From the NCBI GenBank assembly GCA_024277895.1, contig JAJRUH010000063.1:1-51855 (forward strand): a DNA stretch of 51,855 bases, written 5' to 3'. How positions within the stretch are numbered: position 1 is the first letter of the stretch; the number at the start of each line of letters is the position of its first letter. A program made the position numbers and the translations under genes. The notes under the pieces are model-generated. The model did not search any database, was not told where the DNA came from, and was given only the letters and a program-made list of their open reading frames with translations. Positions 18,287 through 27,756 of this stretch are shown here, piece by piece. Source of the DNA: Bacteroidota bacterium. GTDB taxonomy: Bacteria; Bacteroidota; Bacteroidia; Bacteroidales; JAADGE01.

Positions 18287-20650
18287 TTAATTTTTGAAGT
18301 AAAAATCACCGAAGATTGATGAGTTTTCCCAAGGAACCTGCATTTCATTCGATAATTTATAAACATTGTTTCTTACAGCTTTAAAAACATCTTCTATTTT
18401 ATATCCGGGTTGTTCTAAAGCTTTTACAAGTTCTTGCGTATATAATCCGTTTTTGCCTGAACCGTCTGATGCGACTGAGCCGGGAGCAGTTGCATAAGCG
18501 ATAAAGGTTCCTTTCGGAGCTGTTGTTGATGCCAGTCCGTTACCGCCTCCTGAGCGAAAACTTCTGGCAAAGGGATTATTTCTGCAGGCATCTAAAATAA
18601 CAATATTTAAATCGTTTTGTGCATAATCCATTTCGCCTAAAACCCTTTTCAGATTAACCGATTCCAGTTCTACATCTTGTTCTTTATTAATTACTGCGGT
18701 AACAGGTATCAGATAATTTTCTCCGTTTAATTGTATTCCGTGACCGGCATAATAAAATAATCCGACACCTTTTTCTTTACTTAATTTATTCCCGAATTCT
18801 CGAATTTTGGATTTCATATCATTTTGACTTAAATCGGTATATGACATAACGTCAAATCCTAATTTTTTCAGTTCGTCTGCCATTAATTGAGCATCGTTAA
18901 CCGGATTTTTAAGAGGAGATAATAAGTATGCACCGTTTCCGATGACTAAAGCCAATCGTTTTTGATTTTGTGTTGAGATATCAACTTGTAAGTTAACAAT
19001 TCTGGTATCGGAAATAGCTTCTCCTCCGGCATTTATAACTTTTACCGTAATTTTATTTATTCCGTTTTCAATGGGCACATCACGTTCGACAGTAAAATCA
19101 CAATTTGCATTTACAATAGTGTAACCTCTTGTTGCATAATTTACTTTAACTTTTCCGTTTACTAAAAACTGAACATTTTCCGGTTCACTTTCTGATTTGA
19201 TACAAACTTTTGCTTTAATAATGTTGGAGTTTGCCGTTGTATTTACAAATTGAGGAGATAACCAAGTAATTTGAGGCGGAGATTTACTTTTTTGATTTCC
19301 GATAAATTTACCTGCTTGCCATAATCCGGATTGATTTGTCCCGTTTGCATAAAATACAGTTCCTATTCCGTCATAAGTTCCGTTTTTAAATTCTCCGACA
19401 TATTTTACACCCGAAATAAATGTATATGTGCCTTGTCCGTCATAAGTTCCGTTTTTAAATTCTCCTTCATAAACATCACCTCCGGCAAAAGTAAAAGTGC
19501 CTCTGCCGCTGTAATAACTATTTCGGAATGTTCCTATATATTTATCTCCTTTTTTTGTTACATAAGTTCCGAAACCGTTTGCACAATCTCCTGATATACA
19601 ACCTGTATTAACCTTATTACTTTTTATAAATTTATCATATTCCCAAGTCCCTGTTTTGAATGTTCCGTCGGTATAATACATAGTACCTTCGCCGTGAAAA
19701 TAATTATTTAACAGTTCGCCGATGTATTTTTGACCGTTTCTGTATATAAAAATACCGTTACCTGTCAACTTATCTGCTGCCCAATCACCGGTATAACTTT
19801 TAAATCGAGATTCCGATTTATATTTATAAGCACCGTAGCCGTTTTTTTTATCGTCTTTCCAATTTCCGGTATATTCGGCACCGTTTGCAAAATAATTTGT
19901 GCCTTTCCCGTTTCTCATGCTGTTTTTCCAATAGCCTTCATAACGTTCGCCTGTGTCCCAGGTATAAATTCCGTAGCCGTCATCGCAATTACCTGAGATA
20001 CAGCCGTAATTGTTAGAACTTGTTCCTATGTATCTGTCGTGTTCCCATAAACCTGCTTTTGTTGTACCGTCGTTGTAATAATTTGTTCCGTAACCGTTTC
20101 TTAAATCACCTGCCCATTCTCCTTCATAGCGTTCTCCGCTTGCAAAATAGTTTGTTCCTTGACCTTTTCGTTTGTTGTTTTCCCAGTAACCTGTATATTT
20201 TTCCCCTGTTGACCAAATATATGTACCATATCCGTCAGAACAGTTTCCGAAGATGCAACCGGTTACTTCTCCTGTTTTTCCTTGGTATTTACCTTCTTTC
20301 CAAATACCTGTAAGTACACTGCCGTCTTTTCTGTAATATGACCCCTCGCCGTGTTGTTTATTGTTCATCCACTGACCGGTATGTTTTTCGCCGTCAGCCC
20401 AAATATATGTTCCTTTGCCGTATCTTTTTCCGTTTTTAAATTCTCCGGAATATTTACTGCCGCTTGCAAAAAGGTACGTGCCTTTACCGTCTTTCTTATT
20501 ATTTTTCCAATTACCGATGTATTCATCGCCGTTTTCCCAAATATATTTTCCGTATCCGCCGGCACAATCACCGTAAATACATCCTGTTTTTTGAGAAAAA
20601 GCCGAAACGGAAATGATGAAAAATAAGGAAATTAAAGTCAGTTGTTTCAT
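18287..20650 (-). CDS. Secreted MORN-repeat protein with C-terminal caspase (C14) domain
   Basis: The 787-residue protein has a signal peptide (ending SVSAFSQ) and about 430 residues of MORN repeats (YxGxWKNxxxxGxGTY). The repeats fall into four blocks of ~100 residues, each opening with a Cys-pair motif such as GCIYGDCAGGYGKY. An Ig-like linker (PPQITWLSPQ onward, about 455-560) follows. The caspase-like domain (564-785) has the catalytic dyad His637 in YYAGHG and Cys689 in LDACRNNPF. The domain resembles bacterial metacaspase-like proteins; Arg- or Lys-specific cleavage is only presumed. MORN arrays usually bind membranes or proteins. The signal peptide places it outside the cytoplasm, unlike most caspases studied in bacterial immunity. 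Confidence 0.85.
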   Translation of the reverse strand: MKQLTLISLFFIISVSAFSQKTGCIYGDCAGGYGKYIWENGDEYIGNWKNNKKDGKGTYLFASGSKYSGEFKNGKRYGKGTYIWADGEKHTGQWMNNKQHGEGSYYRKDGSVLTGIWKEGKYQGKTGEVTGCIFGNCSDGYGTYIWSTGEKYTGYWENNKRKGQGTNYFASGERYEGEWAGDLRNGYGTNYYNDGTTKAGLWEHDRYIGTSSNNYGCISGNCDDGYGIYTWDTGERYEGYWKNSMRNGKGTNYFANGAEYTGNWKDDKKNGYGAYKYKSESRFKSYTGDWAADKLTGNGIFIYRNGQKYIGELLNNYFHGEGTMYYTDGTFKTGTWEYDKFIKSNKVNTGCISGDCANGFGTYVTKKGDKYIGTFRNSYYSGRGTFTFAGGDVYEGEFKNGTYDGQGTYTFISGVKYVGEFKNGTYDGIGTVFYANGTNQSGLWQAGKFIGNQKSKSPPQITWLSPQFVNTTANSNIIKAKVCIKSESEPENVQFLVNGKVKVNYATRGYTIVNANCDFTVERDVPIENGINKITVKVINAGGEAISDTRIVNLQVDISTQNQKRLALVIGNGAYLLSPLKNPVNDAQLMADELKKLGFDVMSYTDLSQNDMKSKIREFGNKLSKEKGVGLFYYAGHGIQLNGENYLIPVTAVINKEQDVELESVNLKRVLGEMDYAQNDLNIVILDACRNNPFARSFRSGGGNGLASTTAPKGTFIAYATAPGSVASDGSGKNGLYTQELVKALEQPGYKIEDVFKAVRNNVYKLSNEMQVPWENSSIFGDFYFKN

Positions 20651-20872
20651 AGTTCAGATTGTTTATAATTTTAGTGTATAAAAATACAAAAAATCTGATA
20701 ACTTATCTGAAGTTAATATTTTTTTTTGATGAAAGGCAAAACGGAATAAGTAATTTATAAATATTAGTACTGTGAATTTTGAGAAATATCAAAATTTAAT
20801 AAAGAAGAAAGTTTTGCTGTATGTATACTGTTTTATTATCGAAAACAGAGTGAATATTGTCTGAATTCTTAA

Positions 20873-21628
20873 TTAACGAATTTTCATTTTTAAATATCTT
20901 TCAAATTTTTGATTAATCGAAGTAATTATATCATAATCATTTGCTTTAAGCAAATAAGTTCGTGAAAAATTGCAGAAACGCATAAATTTAATTGTTTCGA
21001 TTTTATTTAATCCGGTAAGTTCTGAGACTAATTCCGGATTGTATTTATTTTCTATGATTTTGTTTTCGGCAGCTTTTCTTTTTAATTCTGCAACTTTTAT
21101 TTTTTGTCTGTCGGCTTTTGTTTTAAAGTTAATAGGAATTCCTATTGCTGCAGAAGCAGTTAATATGGCTAATTCTTTTGGATCAACCAGTGTGTAGAAC
21201 CATTTTTGAATACGTTCTTTTGTTTCATCTTTTTCAATTTCGGTATGGGAAAATTCAAAGACGAAATCTTTCCAGCGTTCGGCAAAAACATCAACATTTT
21301 CCAGCGGATAAGTTTTTTCTTTCAATTTGATAATAATAATTTCTGAGGGACTTATTTTTTTGTCGGCAAATGAAATGTATTCTTTTTCATATCCCAAAGC
21401 ATTTATTCTTAATACATCATCTTTAAGAATGGTCATATAGAAATAACCTAATGAATCACAGGCGGTTATCTTATTTTTTTTTAAATTAGTAATTGTTGCG
21501 AAACGGATAGGTTTTTCAGTTTTTTCACTGATAATTCTTCCGGTTATTTCAAGAATTTCAGTGTTTTGTGAAAATGAATTCAGAAAAAAAAGATTAAAAA
21601 TGATGACGAAAAAAAATAGTTGCTTCAA
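20873..21628 (-). CDS. Secreted protein with carboxypeptidase-regulatory-like beta-sandwich domain
   Basis: The 251-residue protein begins with a signal peptide ending LNSFSQ. It then has an N-terminal domain of the CarboxypepD_reg-like type (ITGRIISEKTEKPIRFATIT, DSLGYFYM, INALGYEKEYIS). Such domains occur at the N-terminus of TonB-dependent receptors, but here no plug or barrel follows. The C-terminal half is charged and helical (KADRQKIKVAELKRKAAENK) and of unknown function. The only start giving a signal peptide is TTG at 21628; a TAATTTTG box lies 27 nt upstream, supporting it. Confidence 0.65.
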   Translation of the reverse strand: MKQLFFFVIIFNLFFLNSFSQNTEILEITGRIISEKTEKPIRFATITNLKKNKITACDSLGYFYMTILKDDVLRINALGYEKEYISFADKKISPSEIIIIKLKEKTYPLENVDVFAERWKDFVFEFSHTEIEKDETKERIQKWFYTLVDPKELAILTASAAIGIPINFKTKADRQKIKVAELKRKAAENKIIENKYNPELVSELTGLNKIETIKFMRFCNFSRTYLLKANDYDIITSINQKFERYLKMKIR

Positions 21629-21655
21629 AAGAAATAATTTATAAATTAGAATTCA

Positions 21656-21663
21656 CAAAATTA
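21656..21663 (-). promoter_or_regulatory. TAnnTTTG box of the carboxypeptidase-regulatory-like gene
   Basis: TAATTTTG on the minus strand lies 27 nt before the TTG start at 21628, similar to the spacing seen at five other genes in the window. Confidence 0.45.
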
Positions 21664-21716
21664 CATAAAACCCGAGACTTGACAAAACTTTGAGATTTTA
21701 ATGCAATAAACTTTGT

Positions 21717-21724
21717 TATCTTTG
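21717..21724 (+). promoter_or_regulatory. TAnnTTTG box upstream of the 21.8-kb gene
   Basis: TATCTTTG matches the Bacteroidota -7 consensus, with a TTTG 24 nt upstream (21690-21693) as a possible -33 element. It lies inside a spurious frame that opens at 21713, so translation must begin downstream, at the ATG at 21818. Confidence 0.45.
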
Positions 21725-21817
21725 TCTGTTTATGAAACGAAAAAAACAATAAAGAGTTACAAAAATAAAAATTATTTGTTTCCGTTAAACTTTAATACAG
21801 TTAAAAAGAACAAACTA

Positions 21818-22618
21818 ATGTTAAAAAAATATATTTTATTTATTTTTCTTACGATAATTATCAAAATCGGAATTTCTCACGACAATATTAATTGAAAAAT
21901 TTTATTTGATAAACTTGAATTTGCGAAGAATGATAATTCAAAAGATTCGGTTAACATTATTATTTTATCGAAAATTGAAAATATTATTACAGGAGGTAAT
22001 TTTTCTGAATTTGAAGGTATTAAAAATGTTTCTTGCCTGATTTCTTCAGACAAAAAAATGAGTATTGTCAGCTGGCCGATTTTATATTCTGATAATACTT
22101 TCAGATATTTTGGTTTTGTGAGATATTACGAACCTGATTTCGGACGATTTTCTGTTGAAAGATTAATTGATAAATCCGGTAAAACAGTTAATCCGGAAAG
22201 GCAAATTTTAAATCCTGAAAATTGGTACGGAGCTTTTTATTATAAAATAATATATAAGAAATATAAGAGAAGGAAAATCTATGTTTTATTGGGTTGGGAC
22301 GGCAATAACGATTTAACAAACCGAAAAATAATTGATGTGTTTTATCTTAATGCGGATAATGAGCCTACTTTCGGGAAAGAAATATTTGAATATGAAGACG
22401 GTATGAAAGACAGATTAATTTTTGAATATCGTGAAGGCATTGCAATGAATTTAAGTTATGATAAAAAGAAAGATCTTATTATTTGGGATCATTTATCACC
22501 TTCCAAACCCGAATTAAAAGGACATTATGAATATTACGGACCGGATTTAACTTTTGATGCTCTGAAATTTGAAGAAGGAATTTGGAAATATATTCCTGAT
22601 ATTGATTTAAGTAAGTAA
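21818..22618 (+). pseudogene. Secreted protein of unknown function interrupted by an in-frame TGA
   Basis: The reading frame starts at ATG 21818 with a signal-peptide-like segment (MLKKYILFIFLTIIIKIGIS) and meets TGA at 21893-21895. It then continues open in the same frame to 22618 without another stop, encoding KILFDKLEFAKNDNSKDSVN and so on. The open remainder from 22058 gives 186 residues with no signal peptide. The full product would be ~266 residues, possibly an exported protein (WYGAFYYKIIYKK, LLGWDGNNDLTNRKIIDVFY); I do not know the family. A nonsense mutation or a sequencing error is most likely. The stop is 3 bp from the next gene, so the two form an operon. Confidence 0.6.
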
Positions 22619-22621
22619 TAA

Positions 22622-23644
22622 ATGAAAAAAGAAAAACAAAGCGACGAGAAATACGAATTATATAAATTCACGGCTGATAAGGGACAATCACCTTTGAGGG
22701 TTGATAAGTTTTTAACGGACAGAATTGAGAATATTTCAAGAACTAAAGTGCAAGCGGCAGCGGAACAAGGATATCTGTACGTAAATGAGACTGAAGTAAA
22801 ATCAAATTACAAAGTTAAGCCGGGAGATATTGTTGTACTTAAGACTTTTTATAAACCGGAAAAAATTAAATTGATATCTGAAAATATTCCTTTAAATATT
22901 ATTTATGAAGATGATTTTATATTAATTATTAACAAAGCAGCCGGAATGGTAGTTCATCCTGCATACGGCAATGAAAACGGAACATTGGTAAATGCCTTAT
23001 TATATTATCTTAAAGAATTACCGCTTTACAATACTGATGATATCAGAGCCGGTTTGGTGCATCGTTTAGATAAAAACACTTCCGGAGTGATGGTAATTGC
23101 AAAAACAGAAGAGGCATTAAGCAATTTATCGAAACAATTTTTTAATCGAATACCGAAAAAAAACTATAAAGCACTAATTTGGGGTGTTCCGAAAGAAGAG
23201 GAGGGAACAATTACCGGAAATATCGGGCGAAGTCTGCAAGACAGAAAAATTATGCGAGTTTATCCGGAAGGTGACAGAGGAAAGCATGCCGTTACACACT
23301 ATAAGGTAAACAAAAATTTGGGTTATGTCAGTTTGATTGATTGTGTACTGGAAACCGGAAGAACGCATCAAATTCGTGTACATTTAAAGTATCTCGGACA
23401 TCCGATTTTCGGAGATTCGGAATACGGCGGGAACGAGATTTTACGAGGAACACGATATACCAAATATAAGCAATTTGTTCAAAATTGTTTTAAATTAATG
23501 CCTGCCCAAGCTTTGCATGCCGAAACTCTTGAAATTAATCATCCGGAAACCGGCGAAAGAATGAAATTTAAAGCTGAAATACCTGAAAATTTTGTTTCTT
23601 TATTGAATAAATGGGAACAATATATTGAAAACAGAGAAGTATAA
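22622..23644 (+). CDS. RluA-family 23S rRNA pseudouridine synthase (RluD-like)
   Basis: It isomerises uridine to pseudouridine in RNA, most likely 23S rRNA. The 340-residue protein has an N-terminal S4 RNA-binding domain (LRVDKFLTDRIENISRTKVQ through KPGDIVVL), then the catalytic domain with the RluA signature HRLDKNTSGVMVIAKT containing the catalytic Asp. Further on are the TGRTHQIRVHLKYLGHPIFGD motif and a typical C-terminus. S4 plus catalytic domain is the RluD/RluC arrangement; which uridines are modified cannot be read from sequence alone. The ATG at 22622 is separated by only 3 bp from the preceding stop. Confidence 0.9.
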   Translation: MKKEKQSDEKYELYKFTADKGQSPLRVDKFLTDRIENISRTKVQAAAEQGYLYVNETEVKSNYKVKPGDIVVLKTFYKPEKIKLISENIPLNIIYEDDFILIINKAAGMVVHPAYGNENGTLVNALLYYLKELPLYNTDDIRAGLVHRLDKNTSGVMVIAKTEEALSNLSKQFFNRIPKKNYKALIWGVPKEEEGTITGNIGRSLQDRKIMRVYPEGDRGKHAVTHYKVNKNLGYVSLIDCVLETGRTHQIRVHLKYLGHPIFGDSEYGGNEILRGTRYTKYKQFVQNCFKLMPAQALHAETLEINHPETGERMKFKAEIPENFVSLLNKWEQYIENREV

Positions 23645-23675
23645 TTTTTGTTTTTACATTAACAATATAAATATT

Positions 23676-26600
23676 TTAAACTTCATTTGCCCACTTAATT
23701 CCCATAAGCGTAATATCATCAACCTGCCGGTTATTTCCCATCCATTTTTGCATAATTTTTTCGGCAAAGATTTGCTGCTTTTGCATAGGGTAGGCGTGAA
23801 TTTCAAACAGAAAATCTTTAAATTGTCGTTTTGAAAATTTTCGATCTTTTTCGCCGCCTATCTGATCGGCATATCCGTCGGAGAATAAATAAAAAACATC
23901 ATCTTTTTGCAATTGAATTTCGGTAGTTTCAAAATCTTTTTCAACAGGATAATAACCTACCGGGTTACGAGTTGCTTTGTATTCCGTTAATTCATTGTTT
24001 CTTATCATTACCAAAGAATTAAATGCTCCGGAATATTGCATTTCATTTGTTTTTAAATTTATTGCACATAAGGCAATGTCCAATCCGTTTTTATTTTCTA
24101 AATTTTCACCTTTTGATTTGAAAATTTCTTTAATTTTGTTTCTTAACATGTTTAGAGCATCGCCGGTAGTACCGACTAAATTACGCATTATGATATCATC
24201 TAAGAAGCTGATACCAAGCATTGTAATAAGTGCACCCGGAATTCCGTGTCCTGTACAATCTGCAACTCCGATAACTAAAGTATCTTTTATTTGTCGCATA
24301 TAATAAAAATCACCTCCGATAGTTTCTTTGGGTTTAAAGTATATAAAAAGGTCCGAGTTTGTTTGGTTTTTTATTTTACTTATAAAGTTATCATCCGGAA
24401 GTAATGAATTCAGAATAAATTTAGAATAGTTAATAGATGCATTCAAATGATTTAAGGTTCCTTCGGCTTTTTCTTTAAGTTGTTCAATTTCTTTTGAGTA
24501 CATTTCAATTTCAAAACGTTTTTGGTCAACTTCCAGACTTTGAGCAAATAATTTTTGGTTTAATATTTCTTGTTCTTTACTTTGTTCTTCTAATTGTTTC
24601 AGATATTGCTCAACTTCCGAATTACGCTGTTCAACTTCAAGTTTTTGAGCAAAAAGTTTTTGATTTAATGCTTCTTGCTCTTTAGCTTTTTCTTCTAATT
24701 GTTTTGAATATTGTTCTGCTTCAAAACTTCGTTGTTCAACTTCGAGTTTTTGAGCAAATAATTTCTGATTAAGAGATTCTTGATCTTTATTTTGTTTTTC
24801 AATTTGTTCGAGATATTGTTGAACTTCGGAATTTCGTTGTTCCACTTCCAATTTTTGGGCAAATAATTTTTGGTTAAGAGCTTCCTGTTCTTTAGCTTTT
24901 TCTTCTAATTGTTTTGAATAAAGTTCAACTTCAAAATTTCGTTGTTCGACTTCGAGTTTTTGAGCAAATAATTTCTGATTAAGGGCTTCTTGTTCTTTAG
25001 CTTTTTCTTCAATTTGTTTTGAATATTGTTCAACTTCGGAATTTCGTTGTTCAACTTCAAGTTTTTGAGCAAATAATTTTTGGTTAAGGGCTTCTTGATC
25101 TTTATTTTGTTTTTCAATTTGTTCGAGATATTGCTGAACTTCGGAATTTCGTTGTTCAACTTCGAGTTTTTGAGCAAATAATTTTTGATTAAGGGCTTCT
25201 TGTTCTTTTGCCTTTTTTTCCAATTCACCGGCATAGGCTTCCGTTTCTTTTTGCTTTAATTCAACGTTTTTCTTTTGAGTTAAAATAGTTTGGTGTAAAA
25301 TTTCCTGTTCATTTTTTTGTTGCTCGATTTGTGTTGAATATAAACGAATAGCTTTATTTTTTTCTTCAAGTATTTCTTTTTGTTTTTCTAAATCGTTTTT
25401 TGTTTTTAAAATTTCATCTTGCGATTTTTTTCTGTGTATTACAGAAGCTAATGTTTCGGCAACTATTTGCAAAAATTTAATTTCAGAATCTGTTTTTTGA
25501 TGATTATGTTTTGTATAAAGATTTAAAACTCCCAATACTTCGCCGTGCATTATAACAGGAAGATTATAATGCCCGTGTTCGGTCATATTTTTAAACCGTA
25601 TTTCATGCTTATGATTAATATGGTTGCAAAATTGCATTTTCTTTTCCGATAAGGCTTTTCCGCAAAGACATTCTCCGGGTTTTATAAGTGCACATCTTTC
25701 GGCAACTTCTCCTAAATTTTTTTCGGCAACCATTTTCAGATTTCCGTCATCGGTTGTTAAAAAAATTGAACCTTTTGACATAACTTTCAGCCAAGATAAT
25801 TGCAAAAGTTTATCTAACGCATTTTGTAAAAATTCTTCAATACTTCGTTCTTTTCCCGAAACATTTCTTAAAATTTCAGAAATTGCGGCTTGTGAACGAA
25901 TTTGCTCGGAAGAATCTTCAAGTTCTTTTCTTGCAGTATCGGCATTTTTCTTTTCTTTTTCAGCTTGCAGCAGTGCAGCTTTTATTTTTTTATTTTTGCG
26001 TGTGTTTAGTATTAAAATCAATAAAATAAACAGGATAATAAAAATTCCTGATGCAATTAAAAGTTGAAAAAGTGTTATATTTTTTTGCAGATTTTTATTC
26101 GCTTCAGTCAGGTCTGTATTTTGTTTTTTCTCTGTTTCTAATTCAATATCTTGTTCTAATCGAATCAATTTTTCAGTTTCGTTAAGTTTCAGATAATTAC
26201 TTAATTGTAATTGAAATTTATAGGCATTTTCATAATCTGAATGTTTTATTGCAGCTTCTGTAAGAAGTTTTAGTGTTTTTTCTTTTACGGAAATATTATT
26301 AAAACTGTCGGCATATTGCAAAGCGATTTCTCCGTCTGATTTAAGTCTGTTATAATCATTCTTTTCAAAATCTGCTTTCATATAATAATAATACACACGT
26401 GCGATATCAAATTTATCAAATGTAAATGCGTATTGTTTGGCAGAATCTATATCTTGATAAGCTTTTTCGAATTGTTTTATTTTACTGTAAGTTTTACTTC
26501 TGAAAAGATGCAAATCGTTGAAATAGTGAAAGTTATTAAAGGTATTGCAGATTTTTAATCCTTTTGAAAAGTAATAAAAAGCACTGTCGTATTCCTGAAT

Positions 26601-27260
26601 TACATTCGAAAAATATCCGAGTGAAGTGTATGAATCTGCGATATCTTTATTATTGTTGATTTGTAATCGTAAATTCAGTGCTTTTTTAAAAAATTGTTTG
26701 GATTTTTCTAAATCTCCTTTTAGTTCATATACAATACCGAGTTTATTATATGTTTTCGCTATACCTCTTAAAGCTTTGTTTTCGTTTATTTGTTTTAAGT
26801 TTTCAAATTCTTTTAATGCATTATTATAGATTTCAATACTTTTGTCGAATTTTTCTTGGTAATAGTATATTTTTGCAATATCTAAAAGTATATATGCCGA
26901 ATTTAAGTTGGTATTATTTGCTGTTTTAAGAGCTTGAGAAAATGCGTTTAATGAAAGAGTATAAAAACCTTGTTCCAAGTATATATCTCCTAATTTATTA
27001 TACCAAAATACAGTTTTTTCGAGGTTTGTTTCTTTGAAAAGAGCAATTCCGTTTTTGGCGGTATTAATTGCCATTCCCCAATTATCTTTCAGGTATTCGT
27101 CATAAAGATTAATTAACGCATTATTTTTTACGGAATCGTCTGTTGCTGTTTCAAAAGATGTTTCTAAACTGTCAATTATTCTGTTATTTTGAGAATATCC
27201 TGAGTAAGAGTAGTTTAACAATAATCCGAAAAAGATTACTAATAGTGTTTTTTTATTCAT
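23676..27260 (-). CDS. TPR-TM-GAF-coiled coil-SpoIIE (PP2C) phosphatase, membrane signalling protein
   Basis: This is an 1194-residue sensor phosphatase. A signal peptide is followed by periplasmic TPR repeats (~30-385), a TM helix (~400-425), a cytoplasmic GAF domain (~455-610), a long coiled coil (~612-940) with seven near-identical 35-residue repeats, and a C-terminal SpoIIE domain (~955-1194). The SpoIIE motifs are intact: GGDFYY, ADCTGHGIPGA, FSDGYADQ and QVDDITLMG. The GAF domain has conserved-looking Cys and His (GECLCGKAL, FCNHINHKH, EHGHYNLP), possibly a metal or cluster site. The likely substrate is a SiaC-type phosphoprotein; siaC is the first gene of this cluster. ATG 27260 is preferred over TTG 27266. 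Confidence 0.85.
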   Translation of the reverse strand: MNKKTLLVIFFGLLLNYSYSGYSQNNRIIDSLETSFETATDDSVKNNALINLYDEYLKDNWGMAINTAKNGIALFKETNLEKTVFWYNKLGDIYLEQGFYTLSLNAFSQALKTANNTNLNSAYILLDIAKIYYYQEKFDKSIEIYNNALKEFENLKQINENKALRGIAKTYNKLGIVYELKGDLEKSKQFFKKALNLRLQINNNKDIADSYTSLGYFSNVIQEYDSAFYYFSKGLKICNTFNNFHYFNDLHLFRSKTYSKIKQFEKAYQDIDSAKQYAFTFDKFDIARVYYYYMKADFEKNDYNRLKSDGEIALQYADSFNNISVKEKTLKLLTEAAIKHSDYENAYKFQLQLSNYLKLNETEKLIRLEQDIELETEKKQNTDLTEANKNLQKNITLFQLLIASGIFIILFILLILILNTRKNKKIKAALLQAEKEKKNADTARKELEDSSEQIRSQAAISEILRNVSGKERSIEEFLQNALDKLLQLSWLKVMSKGSIFLTTDDGNLKMVAEKNLGEVAERCALIKPGECLCGKALSEKKMQFCNHINHKHEIRFKNMTEHGHYNLPVIMHGEVLGVLNLYTKHNHQKTDSEIKFLQIVAETLASVIHRKKSQDEILKTKNDLEKQKEILEEKNKAIRLYSTQIEQQKNEQEILHQTILTQKKNVELKQKETEAYAGELEKKAKEQEALNQKLFAQKLEVEQRNSEVQQYLEQIEKQNKDQEALNQKLFAQKLEVEQRNSEVEQYSKQIEEKAKEQEALNQKLFAQKLEVEQRNFEVELYSKQLEEKAKEQEALNQKLFAQKLEVEQRNSEVQQYLEQIEKQNKDQESLNQKLFAQKLEVEQRSFEAEQYSKQLEEKAKEQEALNQKLFAQKLEVEQRNSEVEQYLKQLEEQSKEQEILNQKLFAQSLEVDQKRFEIEMYSKEIEQLKEKAEGTLNHLNASINYSKFILNSLLPDDNFISKIKNQTNSDLFIYFKPKETIGGDFYYMRQIKDTLVIGVADCTGHGIPGALITMLGISFLDDIIMRNLVGTTGDALNMLRNKIKEIFKSKGENLENKNGLDIALCAINLKTNEMQYSGAFNSLVMIRNNELTEYKATRNPVGYYPVEKDFETTEIQLQKDDVFYLFSDGYADQIGGEKDRKFSKRQFKDFLFEIHAYPMQKQQIFAEKIMQKWMGNNRQVDDITLMGIKWANEV
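24475..25209 (-). repeat. Seven tandem 105-bp repeats coding for 35-residue coiled-coil units
   Basis: Each unit reads roughly KEQEALNQKLFAQKLEVEQR followed by 15 more residues, that is five heptads. Units 1 and 4 are identical in protein sequence, and units 1-2 closely resemble 4-5, suggesting a higher-order duplication of three units. The array lies wholly inside the phosphatase gene, so copy number would change the linker length without a frameshift. Confidence 0.85.
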
Positions 27261-27298
27261 TTTCAATGAATTTAATTATACAGGAAAGGATGAGAAGT

Positions 27299-27718
27299 TT
27301 ATATTCGGATATTTTTTTCTTTGAAATATGTATTGTAGGATCTGTCATCTTTTTGGATATGTTCAGTTATCCAAGTTTTAAGAAAATCCATTAATTCATA
27401 ATGAATATTTTTTTCTCCTTGTTTAATTTTATTCTTCCAAATTTCAATCTGATTAATAAAATCTTGATGTTTTGCAATATGGACATCTTTATCTGGATAA
27501 TTATGAGTTTCGAATAAATCCTCTTCTGTTTTAAAATGGTTTTGTGTATAATTTGATAATTCTTTTATAATTTCAGGAACTATGTCTTCTGCTTTTCCTT
27601 CTGAAAATGCATTAAATAATTTATTGATAATTTGAATCAGTTCTTTGTGTTCGTTGTCAATCACATCATTACCGACTGAATATATATTATCATTCCATTT
27701 AATAAAATCAACACTCAT
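27299..27718 (-). CDS. Bacteriohemerythrin (copy 4 of the cluster)
   Basis: The 139-residue single-domain hemerythrin is an O2-binding diiron four-helix bundle. Ligand motifs are complete: IDNEH, NHFKTEED (HxxxE), VHIAKH (HxxxH variant) and TEHIQKDD (HxxxxD). It opens with FIKWNDNIYSVGNDVIDNEHKEL, the usual W-x(n)-S-V-G start. It is the last of four tandem paralogues, 32 bp before the phosphatase gene. It differs from its siblings in a charged C-terminus (FKEKNIRI). Confidence 0.9.
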   Translation of the reverse strand: MSVDFIKWNDNIYSVGNDVIDNEHKELIQIINKLFNAFSEGKAEDIVPEIIKELSNYTQNHFKTEEDLFETHNYPDKDVHIAKHQDFINQIEIWKNKIKQGEKNIHYELMDFLKTWITEHIQKDDRSYNTYFKEKNIRI

Positions 27719-27756
27719 CTATTATATTATTATTATTAGTTATTTACTACAAATAA

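Noticed and set aside
21713-21817. Longer start for the 21.8-kb gene
   Set aside because: A good TATCTTTG promoter box lies inside this segment and the signal peptide begins at the ATG at 21818.
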